Position numbers and translations under genes: made by a program. A stretch of DNA of 64,000 bases, taken from Blakeslea trispora. Taxonomy: Eukaryota > Mucoromycota > Mucoromycetes > Mucorales > Choanephoraceae. Below the pieces are notes generated by a model. It ran no database searches. It saw nothing but the letters and a program-made list of their open reading frames with translations, and was not told the origin of the DNA. Positions within the stretch are counted from its first letter, which is position 1. The number at the start of each line of letters is the position of its first letter. The stretch is from assembly GCA_025331445.1 (NCBI GenBank), contig JAIWNE010000112.1, positions 1 through 64,000 on the forward strand. The letters are read 5' to 3'. This document shows, one piece after another, positions 22,851-33,567 of the stretch.

Positions 22851-23402
22851 CTTTTCTTTTTTTAACTTTTTTCTTTTTGCTCGCTAAAGATGCATTTCTT
22901 GATCACTTAATTTTGTTGAATGAATAAGAGTTCAATCAATTCAGTAAATTGTGCCTACATTCAATAAGCATTCTACTGACTGACACTAGGTTGCTCGATT
23001 ACTGTTACTCTTATGTGATCAAACCTATCTAAATCTACTGCTTGATCAAACCTAATCTCTACCTGACTTGGATGGAATGATGAACATCCTCTACACACCC
23101 TGTTATGCTTATCGATTGCTTCATGATCCATCCTCAAGATTCATGCATATATTTCCAGCCCTTTATCTCTCTCATATAATAGTGCTTTAACAAGGTGTGC
23201 TTTTGTTTGAGAAGCACTCTACTGATCTCATACATGTTTGCATAGTCAAGGCTTATTCTTCTTACTTGATAGTATGTGCTACTCACAGTCCCCCCCCCCT
23301 TTTTTTTTTCACTCAGTAATTGCATACAAGTTGATGAAATGCTCAGACAACATGGTAAAGAGGGTGCAACGATAATTGATAGTGAACCTCTCATTTACTC
23401 TT

Positions 23403-23443
23403 ACTCACTCACTCACTCACTCACTCACTCACTCACTCACTCT
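23403..23443. repeat. CTCA tetranucleotide repeat
   Basis: About ten tandem copies of the tetramer CTCA. A simple microsatellite. Confidence 0.9.
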
Positions 23444-23670
23444 CACAGAAGGAAGATGGATCTTTCATTGCTTTACATGTTTCTCCACGTGATACATTCA
23501 TTGTACTATTTCGGATAGGCAAGAATGGTTGAATCAAAGTATGTCATATCTGCTTTACATGCTCTTTCGTCCCCTCCCATAGACTCAGATTAATCTGTAC
23601 TCATTGCAACATGCACAATACTATGATAACCCTTTGTTGCTCTCATCAGTACATTTGATCACGGAATTGT

Positions 23671-23824
23671 ATCCATATCCATATCCATATCCATATCCAT
23701 ATCCATATCCATATCCATATCCATATCCATATCCATATCCATATCCATATCCATATCCATATCCATATCCATATCCATATCCATATCCATATCCATATCC
23801 ATATCCATATCCATATCCATATCC
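23671..23824. repeat. ATATCC hexanucleotide array
   Basis: About 25 perfect tandem copies of the hexamer ATATCC with no visible interruption. Every frame is open and encodes an alternating dipeptide (Pro-Tyr on plus, Gly-Tyr or Asp-Met on minus). The perfection implies recent expansion. No promoter or splice context suggests that it is translated. Confidence 0.97.
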
Positions 23825-24557
23825 GGCATATTCACCAGAGCTGCAATCACATGCTGTCAACCTACTTGAACAAAAGCCTTCCTCATCACTTGGCTGTGCT
23901 GCATCTTTCTCAAATGTTCCTCATATGCTCCTCACACTGCTATATTTGCCACGCTGTTTCTGATCCTCGTCATTCTCCTCCACCGCATTTCATAGATAAT
24001 TGTACACAGATGCAGGGTAACGAAGGCAGAGTTCAATACAAGTCAAGAGCATATGATTGAATGTGCTATACTGTGGCGCTATGTTGATCATCGACGAATT
24101 GGCAGACAATCTTATACTGAGATGATACGGCCATCCTTTGGACCATCCTTTGGACCATCTATCAACTTCCTCTTCCTCTCTTTCTCCATCGTGCAATGCA
24201 ATACAACAAGATACTGTATCGCTCGTTGTACCGGCTATCTCTATCTTTTTTTTTCGTCGTCTTCTTCCTTTTCATCTGCTCTTTCTCCACTTGTTTCTCG
24301 AGCAACCTCGATCCAATCCTTCATTCTGCAGCTTGACCCTCAACTCTCTGAGGCTGTATGCTTGCTGACTGAACACGCTATTCCTGCTATTGAGAGTCTG
24401 TCTATTTTCCGTGTCTATCTTCCGTGTCTAAGCCTCCAATCAATACTCAGGCTTAACAGCTAAAAGTAGATGTTGCACCGGCCAAAAGAAAGGAAAGAAA
24501 GAAAGAAAGAAAAAAGGGCCGTGGAATAGATTGCAACCGATACCTTGGTGATTGAAT

Positions 24558-24603
<46 letters not shown>
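24558..24603. repeat. CAA trinucleotide repeat
   Basis: About 15 tandem CAA units. A simple microsatellite outside any supported gene. Confidence 0.95.
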
Positions 24604-26005
24604 GCCAAAATATAAAGCATGCTTGTAGGTACCTTTATTTCGAATCACTGTCTAAACGATAAACCAAACAAAGCAAAATGCAATAAAACGCATAGCTCTC
24701 TTTCCATTCAATCACTCTACATCTGTCAATACAAGTTACCGGTTCTTTTCTTTTCTTTTTAGCACTAATCAGTTGTTCTACGCGCTCTTGTTTTGCATCT
24801 CGGTATATGTCAACAGTGATAGTGTTGGTGATAATAGTCGGCACTGACAACGATGGATTTCGAACGCATCCTCAATAAATATAATGAAATAAAAAATAAA
24901 TCTAAAATAATAAAAATCCAAAATCTCTTGAATCGGGTTCGCTGTTTAAAATCCTTGGTTCCCCTTTGAAAGGTGGCAAGAAGGGGTGTACTTAACGAAT
25001 TATCTTAATTCTGCTCTACCTTCTTTTTTGTACTACTTGACTGATCCTCCTTAAATAATCTAATAACTTGTCAATTCTGCCTTTTCTTTTCTTCGGGAAC
25101 CTTATCATACACTCGAGGATTAGAAAAAGTGAGAACACACTGTTTTGTTTTTTTTTTCTATCCACACTAACATATATATTATCGTAAATAAAGCTATCTC
25201 AAATATACATAAAAATTAGATAGTTGAGTTCTAGCTCGTCAATTGCTACCCCATAAGAGCTTTCCCAATATTTCACCTTCCATTTTGTATCACTCTTGAT
25301 TCGCATTGATTGAAATAGAGCAGGCCAGACTTTGCAATCAGTCTGGATAGCCCCCATTTGCTAGACATGAGAGAGTAAACAAACTAGAATAGACTGTGGA
25401 TATCAATGTTGTAGTGAACTTTATGGATATGCACTGACTTTGTTTGGCTGGTTGGATAGATAAAGCTAGATAAAGCTAGATACGATGCTGATACAATGTC
25501 AAAATAAGAAAGATTGGTCAAAGAACTTGATCTGAAAAAAAAAAGAAAAAGGTACTGAAAAGTGTTTGCATTGACATCTATCAAATAAACAAATTTCAAT
25601 ATGAATGGCTTCTTCATCACGCACGTCTCTATACAAAAGACTGTAACAAAGTACTGTTACTGCCTACAGCTTGATCTATTCGCATTACAGTCTTGAGACT
25701 GTCCTCATTTAAACCACAGAAATGAATATAGACGACACTGTAAAAACTACCCTCAACAAATTACTAAATTGGAGAGAAAAATTAATTGAGCTGATCAATG
25801 ACAATAGTGTATGTTCATGAGACTCAAGTTCATTTTGAATTGTGGTCACTGTGAATCTGCTCTTAGTACGACAGGATTCTTAAACAAAAAGAAATCAGTT
25901 GACATTGTAAAAAGACTTGCTTGATTAGATTATGCTCAAAACGCAAAAGACGAAATGTAAAGTAAGATACAACTTGAAAAAGAATGAAGACCAGTTTTGC
26001 TTTAT

Positions 26006-27192
26006 TTAGTCAAGGATCGTAGAAACGCCTGTTGAAGACGATCCTCGATCAACTTGGGTAGTATGTTTGCTTGTTGAAAGCTCATACATGGTTTTGAGCA
26101 CATCGCAAAGGAAGATGGCTATTTCTTCTTCTTCTTGTTGTTGTTGTTCTTGCTTTTGCTGTTGGCAGCGTTGTTCATGTATACTGCAGACATTCAGCAA
26201 AGCGTACAGAGAGGCACCAAATTGGCAGTACTCGTCAATTGTTGAAGGAAAATTGATTACTTCAATTTCTGTCATGACGAATGTGCCAAAGTGGCGGAAA
26301 CACAGGTAGCAAGTCACTTCTAACACTATTTTGTTTTTGTTTTTCTTTGTTTAGTACACCTCAGAAATTGATACAACTGCCATGCATACCTTTGACTTGA
26401 AATGTTAAAACGCATTTCAGGCTGTGTTGCACTATCAAGGCAACAGAAAAAAAAACACCCAAACGGTAAGTGTTCAAAGCAAGTTTGAAGGGGGAGCAAG
26501 GGTATGGCTTTACTCCGCCAATCAAATTGATAAACGGATTATCAACACAGACTTCAACAGCGTAGTCGGGGTGGCATTGGCAAGAGGGTGAGAAGCGGGG
26601 AAGAGTGCATTGTCGAACCTGATAAAAAAAGTGAGCCACTGACTGTTACTTCTCTAAAGCTTTGCTTTCTTACTCACAAGCATCATAGTCGTTTGTGACC
26701 CTAAAGAGGCATCCCCATACAGCCTCAAGGATGTTCTCAACTTTCTTCTGTCCAATCTCCTTTTTCTTCTTCTTCCTTGTTACTTTATTTGCCCTATTTC
26801 AAAAGTGTTAGACGATCGCTCCCTTAAAGTTCTTTGTATACATCTTACTCACAATGTCCCTAGACTTTCTATTGTGCGAGAAGCAGCACCATTTTCTCTA
26901 TCGACAAGTTTGCTCAGCTCTGACATGAGCTTCTTAGCATCTAAACCGTCTGGAAAGTCCTATTGTATGCTGATTAGATATTGTTTAAACATCAAAACTG
27001 TTCAAATAATGACGCACGGCAGAAGATCAAATATTTCAACCTTGACGCTTGAGCTCAAACGAGTAGCCTTTCCAAATACTTCTGTTCTAAAACTCCTGTA
27101 CAAGTTCTCCATTTTAATATCGCAAAAGACTCCAGTCAAATCAGTGTCAACACATTTAGAGATATTGCTTCCAAAATATTGATTGTCTTTGG
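26006..27192 (-). CDS. Unrecognised multi-exon gene or 5'-truncated gene remnant
   Basis: At least five protein-like blocks follow one another on the minus strand with plausible splice sites: about 27192-27015 (CVDTDLTGVFCDIKMENLY), 26967-26855 (DFPDGLDAKKLMSELSKLV), 26795-26690 (KKVENILEAVWGCLFRV), 26622-26392 (QCTLPRFSPSCQCHPDYAV, then a hydrophobic stretch) and 26314-26006 (EVTCYLCFRHFGTFVM ... ending GVSTILD). The Cys-rich CQC...C pattern is the only notable motif. I do not recognise the family. The 5' end abuts the first-half fragment of an IS630-like transposase on the same strand, and no start codon with good context is visible, so the gene may be truncated or interrupted there. A weak resemblance to Cys-rich N-terminal regions of KDZ-type transposases is speculation. 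Confidence 0.4.
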
Positions 27193-27715
27193 CTGAACAA
27201 CAGTAGCTCGAGTACCCTTAGTTGACCAAGCCATAGTACGGCTCAAGTTGGTATGAAAAGCAGACTCATCAATGAAAATACAGTTGCTTTGGAAGTCAAT
27301 GTCTGTCTGCATCATATTGGTTTGTCAATTGGAAGCGTGCTTCATTGCTGGCGGGAGAATTTCTTTCTTAAGGCTCAAAGTGGGCTTTCTTAATGGTAAG
27401 AGCACGATCATTGATCATAAAGTTATGGACAGCAGTTTTTGCAATCTTAAGTTCTTCAAATTGGCTGGTAAGACTTTCCATTGCTTCATTTATGGTAGCT
27501 CTAGGATCTTCACTGTATTTCTCAAGCAAGAAACGTTTGTGCTCCTCGTTGAGAATTTTTGGCCGTCCAACTCTCTTCTTCTCTTGCTCTTGAGCTAGCT
27601 GAGGCTGTTGAATTCTCCTTTGATCGGCGTCTTTCTTCTTCTTAAACCAATAGTGAGCGGTACGCAATGTCTTTTCTTCAAGCGTGCAATCTGAGTTCTT
27701 TGTCAGCGCAATCTA
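27193..27715 (-). mobile_element. IS630/Tc1-mariner-like transposase, N-terminal half (broken)
   Basis: The minus strand encodes a helix-turn-helix type DNA-binding segment (KRVGRPKILNEEHKRFLLEK, SFEELKIAKTAVHNF-like) and then, past a stop, the first catalytic block with its aspartate (CIFIDESAFHTNLSRTMAWS) of the DDE_3 superfamily. A stop interrupts the frame near 27367 and another near 27320. The second half, with the remaining D and E, is missing at this site, where the sequence changes into the neighbouring unrecognised gene. A dead, truncated copy. Confidence 0.8.
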
Positions 27716-28346
27716 AATATTTTACTGGCACTATTTAAATTTTTTAAGTGCAATCTATTTCCAGAAAAAATGTATGTATCACTATGTATTGGTCTTACAT
27801 AATATATTGTGCTTCAATTTTGTATACAAATTCATTGTGTAAGCAAACATGTAATGCTTAAAGGATACTTTGGTTTTAGGAATAAACTTACTAAGTCTGT
27901 ATCACTTCAAGCAACTTTTTTTTCTTTTCTTCATTGTTGTATATCTTTCTTTTGTTTCACCTCTTGAAAAAGGTAACAATAACAAAAGCTATAGACAGAA
28001 ATAAGCTAGTCGATCAATTTGTAGCAGTGATTGACTTACTCAAAAGATAAGCAGAAGCTCATTGATTTGATTTATTGCACAAAAAGAAACAAAGTCTTTG
28101 CAGAACACAAGCATAAATTGAGCACAGAAGAGTTTGTTAGCTACAGTAAAACAATACGCATTTCTTTTTTAGGTGATAAGGGATTTATGTTGCTCGAGCA
28201 ATATAGAGTTATACAATCCCTGTTGGTTTCAGATGTTGTCCTACCATTCTTACTGTTGTTAATATTGAATACAGCATCCAATTGCGGGTCTAGAAAAATT
28301 AATTTCTTTTGTGGGTTTTTGATTAAAGTTTTACGCGCATAGATTT
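27716..28346. other. Spacer between transposon remnants
   Basis: AT-rich. One open frame (28031-28342 plus) has no recognised motif. Probably decayed repeat or intergenic sequence. Confidence 0.4.
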
Positions 28347-29128
28347 CGCAACAAGTTTTGTCAAATGCCTACGTAGACATTTACACAGCCAATAGTATTC
28401 AAGTATTTGGTTGCATGAATTTCAAAATAAAATTTAGAAAAAGATTCATATAATATATTTTGTTAGTGAATGAGCGAAAAGTCTTCTAAAGAGTGTCTTT
28501 TGCGGTTAAAGGAGCGTCCTGGAAAAGTTCTCGAATATCTTGGCTTTGAATTGGGCTTGGGCTCTTCACTGTAAGAATGACTGTCGTAGAGTTGGAGGGG
28601 AATGGAGCGAACAAGAGATGGAAAGGAAAAGTAAGGAACGAATGTGGTACTTTGATTGTCAGGCGTATAACAAGCAATAGCTCAGCTAAAGGTATTTGGT
28701 GCTGACTGGACCATTTCGAAAAGTCCGAACTAATTGTTAGTGATACCTGTGAAGCGTCCTTGCTAAGCTTGCTTTGTATACTTTCAAGTGTACCAGAGAG
28801 AACCCTAGAGGCGAAGGGAGAGCTACCAAAAACTTGGCTCATTTTTTTGTCAAACATAAAAGCATTTCATGCTTGACCTTGCCAAAACTGGCTTCATCAT
28901 CGAAAATGACATGAGCGATAGCTCTATAACCACAATTTCCATCTGGCGAAATATTGAAATAGTCTATTGCTTGCTTGGTACTCAAACCTTTTGGGATTGG
29001 GATGGCTGGGCGGACTGATTTCAATCGTTTATTGTCTATATTAATTCTTAGATCTGCAGACACTAAAATCTCCAAACATCATTGGCCGTTCAAATGCCTA
29101 TGTAGGCATTTGACAAAACCTTGTTGCG
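28347..29128. mobile_element. Defective DNA transposon with 36/37-bp TIRs carrying an OTU ORF
   Basis: The left end 28347-28382 and right end 29092-29128 are inverted copies: both read CGCAACAAG(G)TTTTGTCAAATGCC... inward, agreeing at all but two positions and one single-base gap. The inner 20 bases of each end (AAATGCCTA.GTAG.CATTT pattern) are themselves near-palindromic, so each end can fold into a hairpin. Between them lies only the minus-strand OTU-protease pseudogene. No transposase is present, so the element is non-autonomous. OTU domains travel with MULE-like and Helitron elements (established); the TIRs favour a MULE-type DNA transposon (inference). I found no clear target-site duplication. 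Confidence 0.75.
28486..29075 (-). pseudogene. Broken OTU-type cysteine protease inside the TIR element
   Basis: The frame from 29075 contains the OTU catalytic motif SPDGNCGYRAIAHVIF with the Asp-Gly-Asn-Cys box. It ends at an A7 run near 28845, where the reading continues in a different frame (MSQVFGSSPFASRVL). Farther on, another shift separates an OTU-like segment (AIACYTPDNQSTTFVPY) from the open frame. At least two frameshifts therefore disable it. It starts within 20 bases of the right inverted repeat and is the only coding content of the element. In intact relatives the OTU domain is a deubiquitinase-like cysteine protease of unknown role in the transposon. Confidence 0.7.
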
Positions 29129-29299
29129 AGCCATGATAATTATCAAAGGATTCGTCATACAGATTTGAGACGTACATAGTTGAACATCCCTCTTTTTTTC
29201 TATTATCCTTGCCCAACAAAAAAAAAATCAAAACATATTTCAAAAAAAGATCCTAAATAGAGATACATTCAAAAAGTTTCACCCCGAAGCTTTAATACT

Positions 29300-30133
29300 C
29301 TTAAGTCGAAAGGTCGATGTCAATGCCAGTCAGAGACTCAAAGAAGACAAAATAAAGAAGGTTAAGCTACGCCAAGCTTTAGTTCAGTTTGTTGGTATCG
29401 GCGACCATGCTACACAAAAAGCAATCTCTATATTTACAAGAGGTCGGAGGCTTCCGAAAAGCGACCTATGGGTTGACCTTGTCATAAATTGAAGCCAGAA
29501 TGTATATCTGCCGTAAAAGATGTCGTCAAAGAAGACTACCAAAGAGGACAGGTTGTGACTGTCAGAAGTCTTGTAGCAGCACTAAAACAGCAGAGGAACA
29601 TTGAGATGACCTACAGAGTTCTTTTGAAGGACATACACAAGCTTGGTCTCTCTTACAAGAAGGAAGAACGAAGAAACATCCTTCATGACAGTCCTTCAAA
29701 CGCTGAGGACCAATTCAAATAATCAGTCGATAGGCTTTCAAACTTGAGCGGCAATGACCAGCCAACTATGCCCGAGGTGTTCTTGGATAAATTTTACTGC
29801 CACCTCGACCATCATACTTTAATGACATGGTCTCCAGTCAATGAAGTCGTAAATGAGAGAGCAAGACAGCCTATGATAGTTATGTTTGGCGCATTCATCC
29901 TCTTTAAAAAGCGCCGAAAATGCCATGCCAAAAAGCTAGAGGACATCATTAAGATATGGCCAGTCAAAGGCAAAAAGGCGAAGCCTGACTACCATAGCAA
30001 TTTTACTGCTGCAATATTTGAAGAATCTGTCAAAAGTACACCTGAGCATATGCTTCTCTCATTCTGGAAGAAGTCAATAGATGTTGCAAAACAATATTCA
30101 AAGGAACATGACGAGAATTTCCAGCAGTCGTAA
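29300..30133 (+). mobile_element. Second IS630-like transposase family, degraded copy
   Basis: Plus-strand frames show an N-terminal DNA-binding-like part (KLRQALVQFVGIGDHATQ, then EDYQRGQVVTVRSLVAALKQ) and a catalytic part starting at the first DDE block (PEVFLDKFYCHLDHHTLMTW) followed by RQPMIVMFGAFILF and DYHSNFTAAIFEE. In-frame stops occur near 29487 and 29720. The VFLDEs-YCHLDHH pattern fits IS630-type (DDE_3) elements common in early-diverging fungi; the usual glutamate is replaced here (DKFY). The C-terminal D/E part is not found. It differs from the copies at 27193-27715 and 30506-30997. Confidence 0.7.
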
Positions 30134-30505
30134 CTGATAGAAGAGTAAAATCATTAAAAACTGAACTTCTTCCTGAGTTTCAGAATAGTTGATTTTAGAT
30201 GCAAATTCAAGGAATCTACTTTTTGGCTTACTTATGCCAAAATGGTCTGATAGAAACGTAACGCACCTCAGAAAATTTGCATCTTTTTTCTGATCGAATG
30301 ATGCTACTCTTGCAATAACACATTGAGTTTGTCTTGAGAAAACTCAAAACGGATTGGAATGAAACACTTGGGATACATCTCTAAATCACTGCATTATTTA
30401 GATTAGAAACATTATTCAACTTTTCTTGAAGAACAAAGAGATAATCAAAGTACTTTCTTATTGTCTTTTTATATCTCAAAAACCTTAATCTTTACATATG
30501 CAGTT

Positions 30506-30997
30506 ATGAATGTTAGTATTCGAGCTCCCGAATTGCCCGAAAGGAAGATTGTTCCAGTAGAAACTGGCAAAAAGAGAAAGCTTGATCAAGGAAAAGCTAA
30601 AAAGCTAAAATCAAAGGGAACTACTACGGATCATTAAGTATCCTTCTTGAGCAATACTCCTGAAGTTTTGGATGCATATGAGTACAATCAGGGCTCGTAT
30701 ATCATCATGGACAATGCGCCAATCCACAAGCAAACTAGCATTCAAGAAATGATCGTAGATCGACGATACAAGTGCGTGTGTTTGCCACCTCACTCTCCGA
30801 ATTGAATCCAATAGAGCAATTCTGGTAGCTTGTTAAGAGTAAGCTCAGGAGATGTCAGATCCTTGAAGAAGAGACATTACAAGACCGCATCACTGAAGCA
30901 TGCAGTCAACTTTCTCAAAGCCATCTTTATGGTTTTGCCAAACACTCCCATCAGCGCTTGGAGGATTGTTTGACTAAAATCCCATTTAATCCCTTTA
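30506..30997 (+). mobile_element. IS630/Tc1-mariner-like transposase, C-terminal half (broken)
   Basis: Plus strand: a basic linker (IRAPELPERKIVPVETGKKR), then the second catalytic block GSYIIMDNAPIHKQTS with its aspartate, CLPPHSP, and after a one-base shift LNPIEQFW with the catalytic glutamate. Lesions visible: TAA at 30635, a frameshift at about 30801 and TAG at 30823. It is opposite in orientation to the N-terminal half at 27193-27715 and may belong to the same family. Confidence 0.8.
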
Positions 30998-31082
30998 TGT
31001 TATTTATCAAATGCTAGTGACTCTCGTACAGTCTAATTGGTTTGTGTAAGAAATGTTCATGCGAAAGCTTTGATAATTTGCA

Positions 31083-31735
31083 CTAAAGTGACAAGTCAAA
31101 AATAAACGCGACAAGTGGGAATTTAAAATGCGACAAATTGAAATGGAAAAACTGTATCGTTCAACTCGAACTGCATTTGGTAATCGAAAATCCACCAACT
31201 GAGATTTTGTGTCGGGCATTGACTTTTTCTTTGTACAACTTCGGTAATGGTTATGGAGGGCAAAGAAATATGTTACACGATTTGGTTAATGGAGCCATAA
31301 AAGCCAATTTTATCTTGTACTTACTGAATTGCTTGTACCATTAAGACACTTGATTTTTGCTATAGCATTCTCTCTTTTACTTCTTAGAATCTAAGAATTA
31401 TTTTCAAATGCCAATTTTTCTTCTTTCTTACAACTCTCCACTGTGAGAACAATAGACAGTATGATTTCTTTGAATAAATGTCAAAAAATCAACAAGGCAA
31501 GGTTCTTGTATGACTCTCTGAAAATCGAGTAAAGAGATAGTGCTGTTCACATTGATTCTAAGGGTAGCATAACTCAAATAAGATGGTGTAACATCCTCCT
31601 AAACTCTATAAGTATAGAGCTGCTCTATTATTTAACAATTCAATTGTCTTTCCTTCTTGTTCTTTTTGCTCTTCTTTTTTTTCTGCCTTATTCTTCTAAA
31701 TTATTCTTTTATTTCTGAGTGTTAATAGTATTATT
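31083..31735. other. Intergenic, with shared repeat copy 2
   Basis: Bases 31107-31160 match the repeat at 18282-18342 (GCGACAAGTGGG then AATTGAAATGGAAA), probably a transposon end. From about 31620 a T/C-rich tract leads to the methyltransferase start. No gene is supported. Confidence 0.5.
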
Positions 31736-33567
31736 ATGGGCGTTTTTGCAATAATTAAGACTGTGTTTCAAAGCAAAGAAAGTAGAAGAGCCTCTGCAAA
31801 CAGCACCATCAAAGAATCATCTATATCGGGAAGAAACTACTCCAACAGCACACAAATTAGCAGCAAGAGCTCAGCAAGTTATACAGATCAAATTCTTACA
31901 GCAAAACAAATCAACAGCGAAGCCGGAGGCTACAACTACCAATACAAAGATGGGAGACGATATCACGCACAAAAAGATGTTGCTTATTTGCTGCCAAACG
32001 ACGACGATGGTACGAAAACAAGAAAGAAAGAAAGAGAGAAAGAGTATATGTAGTGTAGCATAGCACAGTGTGCCATCATCATACACACCAGCTACTTTGT
32101 CTTTCTTTTTTGCACTATTTTTTTTCTTTTCTTTTTTGCTAAACTCAACTGTATATTGTTTCTTGTAGAAGTAGACCGTGTCCATCAACAACACTGGATT
32201 CTTCGCCATGCTTTCCAATGGTGAGTGAACCTTGCTTGAAGGACAAAACAAGGGGTGGGGGAAGAGGCGAGAAGAAAAAAAAAGGAAAAAGAGCTGCAAA
32301 CAAAAGACACAAGCTGTTAGTGATGGTCAAAGTGTACTAACTATCTTTATGCATCTGTATTTCTATATGTTTCCTACCATCCTGTTGTCACTTTACTCTA
32401 CTCTACTCTACTCTACTATCACTCAATCACCTGCTTATTCACTCAACCACTTTTTCTTTTTTCGGCATATCAACACTCAAACTCATCCATGTATCTCTAT
32501 TTATATCAGCAACTTTCATGCTCCTGTTGAAGACATGCTCAAAGAAGGCATCAATGTACTTGACTCTGGGTGTGGACCTGCCACCTGGACCTTTGAGATA
32601 GGCGAGAACTATCCACGATCGAGAATATATGGTGTTGATGCATCCTGTGTATTTCCCGAGAATGTAAAGCCAGCCAATGTAGAATTTGCTATAGGCAACA
32701 TCGCAAAGCGTATACCTCATGAAGATTGCATGTTTCACTATATACATCAACGGCTGCTCATTATGGGCCTTACAGATGAAGATTGGACGAATGTATGCAA
32801 AAAAAAAAACCTAAAGTATGACAAATCTGATTTGTATTGACCTATCATTTCTTTAAAAAAATCTAGGCCTTAAAAGAGCACTACAGAATACTGAAGCCGG
32901 GAGGATATATCGAATCGGTTGAAGTAGGTATCACAATGCAATTTAGCTCCCCTTTTTTGTACCCTCTTTCCTTTTTATTTTTAAAGAAAAACTTGTCATT
33001 TTTGCCTTTGACATATCTGTCGTCTTGTTTTCTCACCGTCATTATTTTTATATAGGTCAACTTTAATAACATAGAATCAGCAGGACCGCATATGCACATT
33101 ATACACAAGGCCTGTACGTATATATATGCATAAATTTGCTGAGAAAATACTGCTTTGTAATACATGTCCTAACTTTACATCTTAGTCAGAATTGTGACAG
33201 AGCGCCGCGGGGTAGTCTTGAATATCGCTTATGAACTAAAAGATAGATTTGCTCAAGCAGGCTTTGAGAATATTGTACAAAAGGTCGTTTCTATTCCATT
33301 TAATCATAGTGGAAAGATAGGTCAATTAATGTGGTAAGGTTCATTTGGGTCTCTTTCGCTGTCTGTTTTACTCAAAAATTCTGTAGGGATGATTTCCAGG
33401 AACTTTGTCAGTCTATTCGACCTGCACTCATTAAAGCTAATCCTGAGCTCGATGGAGAAGGCGTCTTTGAACATTGCTTAAAGGAATGTGCTAGAGAGTC
33501 AAATGAGTTCAAAAACAATGTCGAGTTCTTTGTCGTCTATGCACAAAAGCCAAGTTCACAAGAATAA
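31736..33567 (+). CDS. SAM-dependent methyltransferase, LaeA/UMTA-like
   Basis: Seven exons (31736-32009, 32169-32220, 32510-32792, 32867-32923, then about 33057-33115, 33186-33335 and 33388-33567) keep phase throughout and give about 315 residues. The first 60 are Ser-rich. Motif I is VLDSGCGPATWTFEIG, preceded by HAPVEDMLKEG; motif II/III region has RIYGVDAS and VEFAIGNIAKRIP; the post-motif block is LKPGGYIESVE. This is the class I methyltransferase fold (methyltransf_25/LaeA-like group), common in large families in fungi. Methyl acceptor unknown; LaeA proper is a nuclear regulator, but most relatives are not characterised. Confidence 0.85.

Larger units (their letters stand above)
22851..25980. 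other. Gene-poor region with several microsatellites
   Basis: About 3.1 kb with no supported gene. It holds CTCA, ATATCC and CAA repeats (listed separately), a small AAAGAAAG run (24485-24512), a short GGACCATCCTTT duplication (24139-24155) and an AGATAAAGCT duplication near 25456-25480. Open frames here arise from the repeats. Confidence 0.5.

Noticed and set aside
23604..23963. Long open frames encoding Pro-Tyr, Gly-Tyr or Asp-Met repeats
   Set aside because: They are an automatic product of the perfect ATATCC array, open in several frames at once, with no conserved flanking protein or splice context.
24053..24463. 136-codon plus-strand frame
   Set aside because: Ser/Phe/Leu-rich translation of T/C-rich sequence, overlapping other frames of equal quality; no homology recognised.
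23401..24603. Regularly spaced repeats as possible CRISPR
   Set aside because: They are simple microsatellites without unique spacers, in a eukaryotic intron-containing genome.
28031..28342. 103-codon plus-strand frame next to the OTU element
   Set aside because: No recognisable domain; ends at the element border and contains a hydrophobic run typical of AT-rich chance frames.
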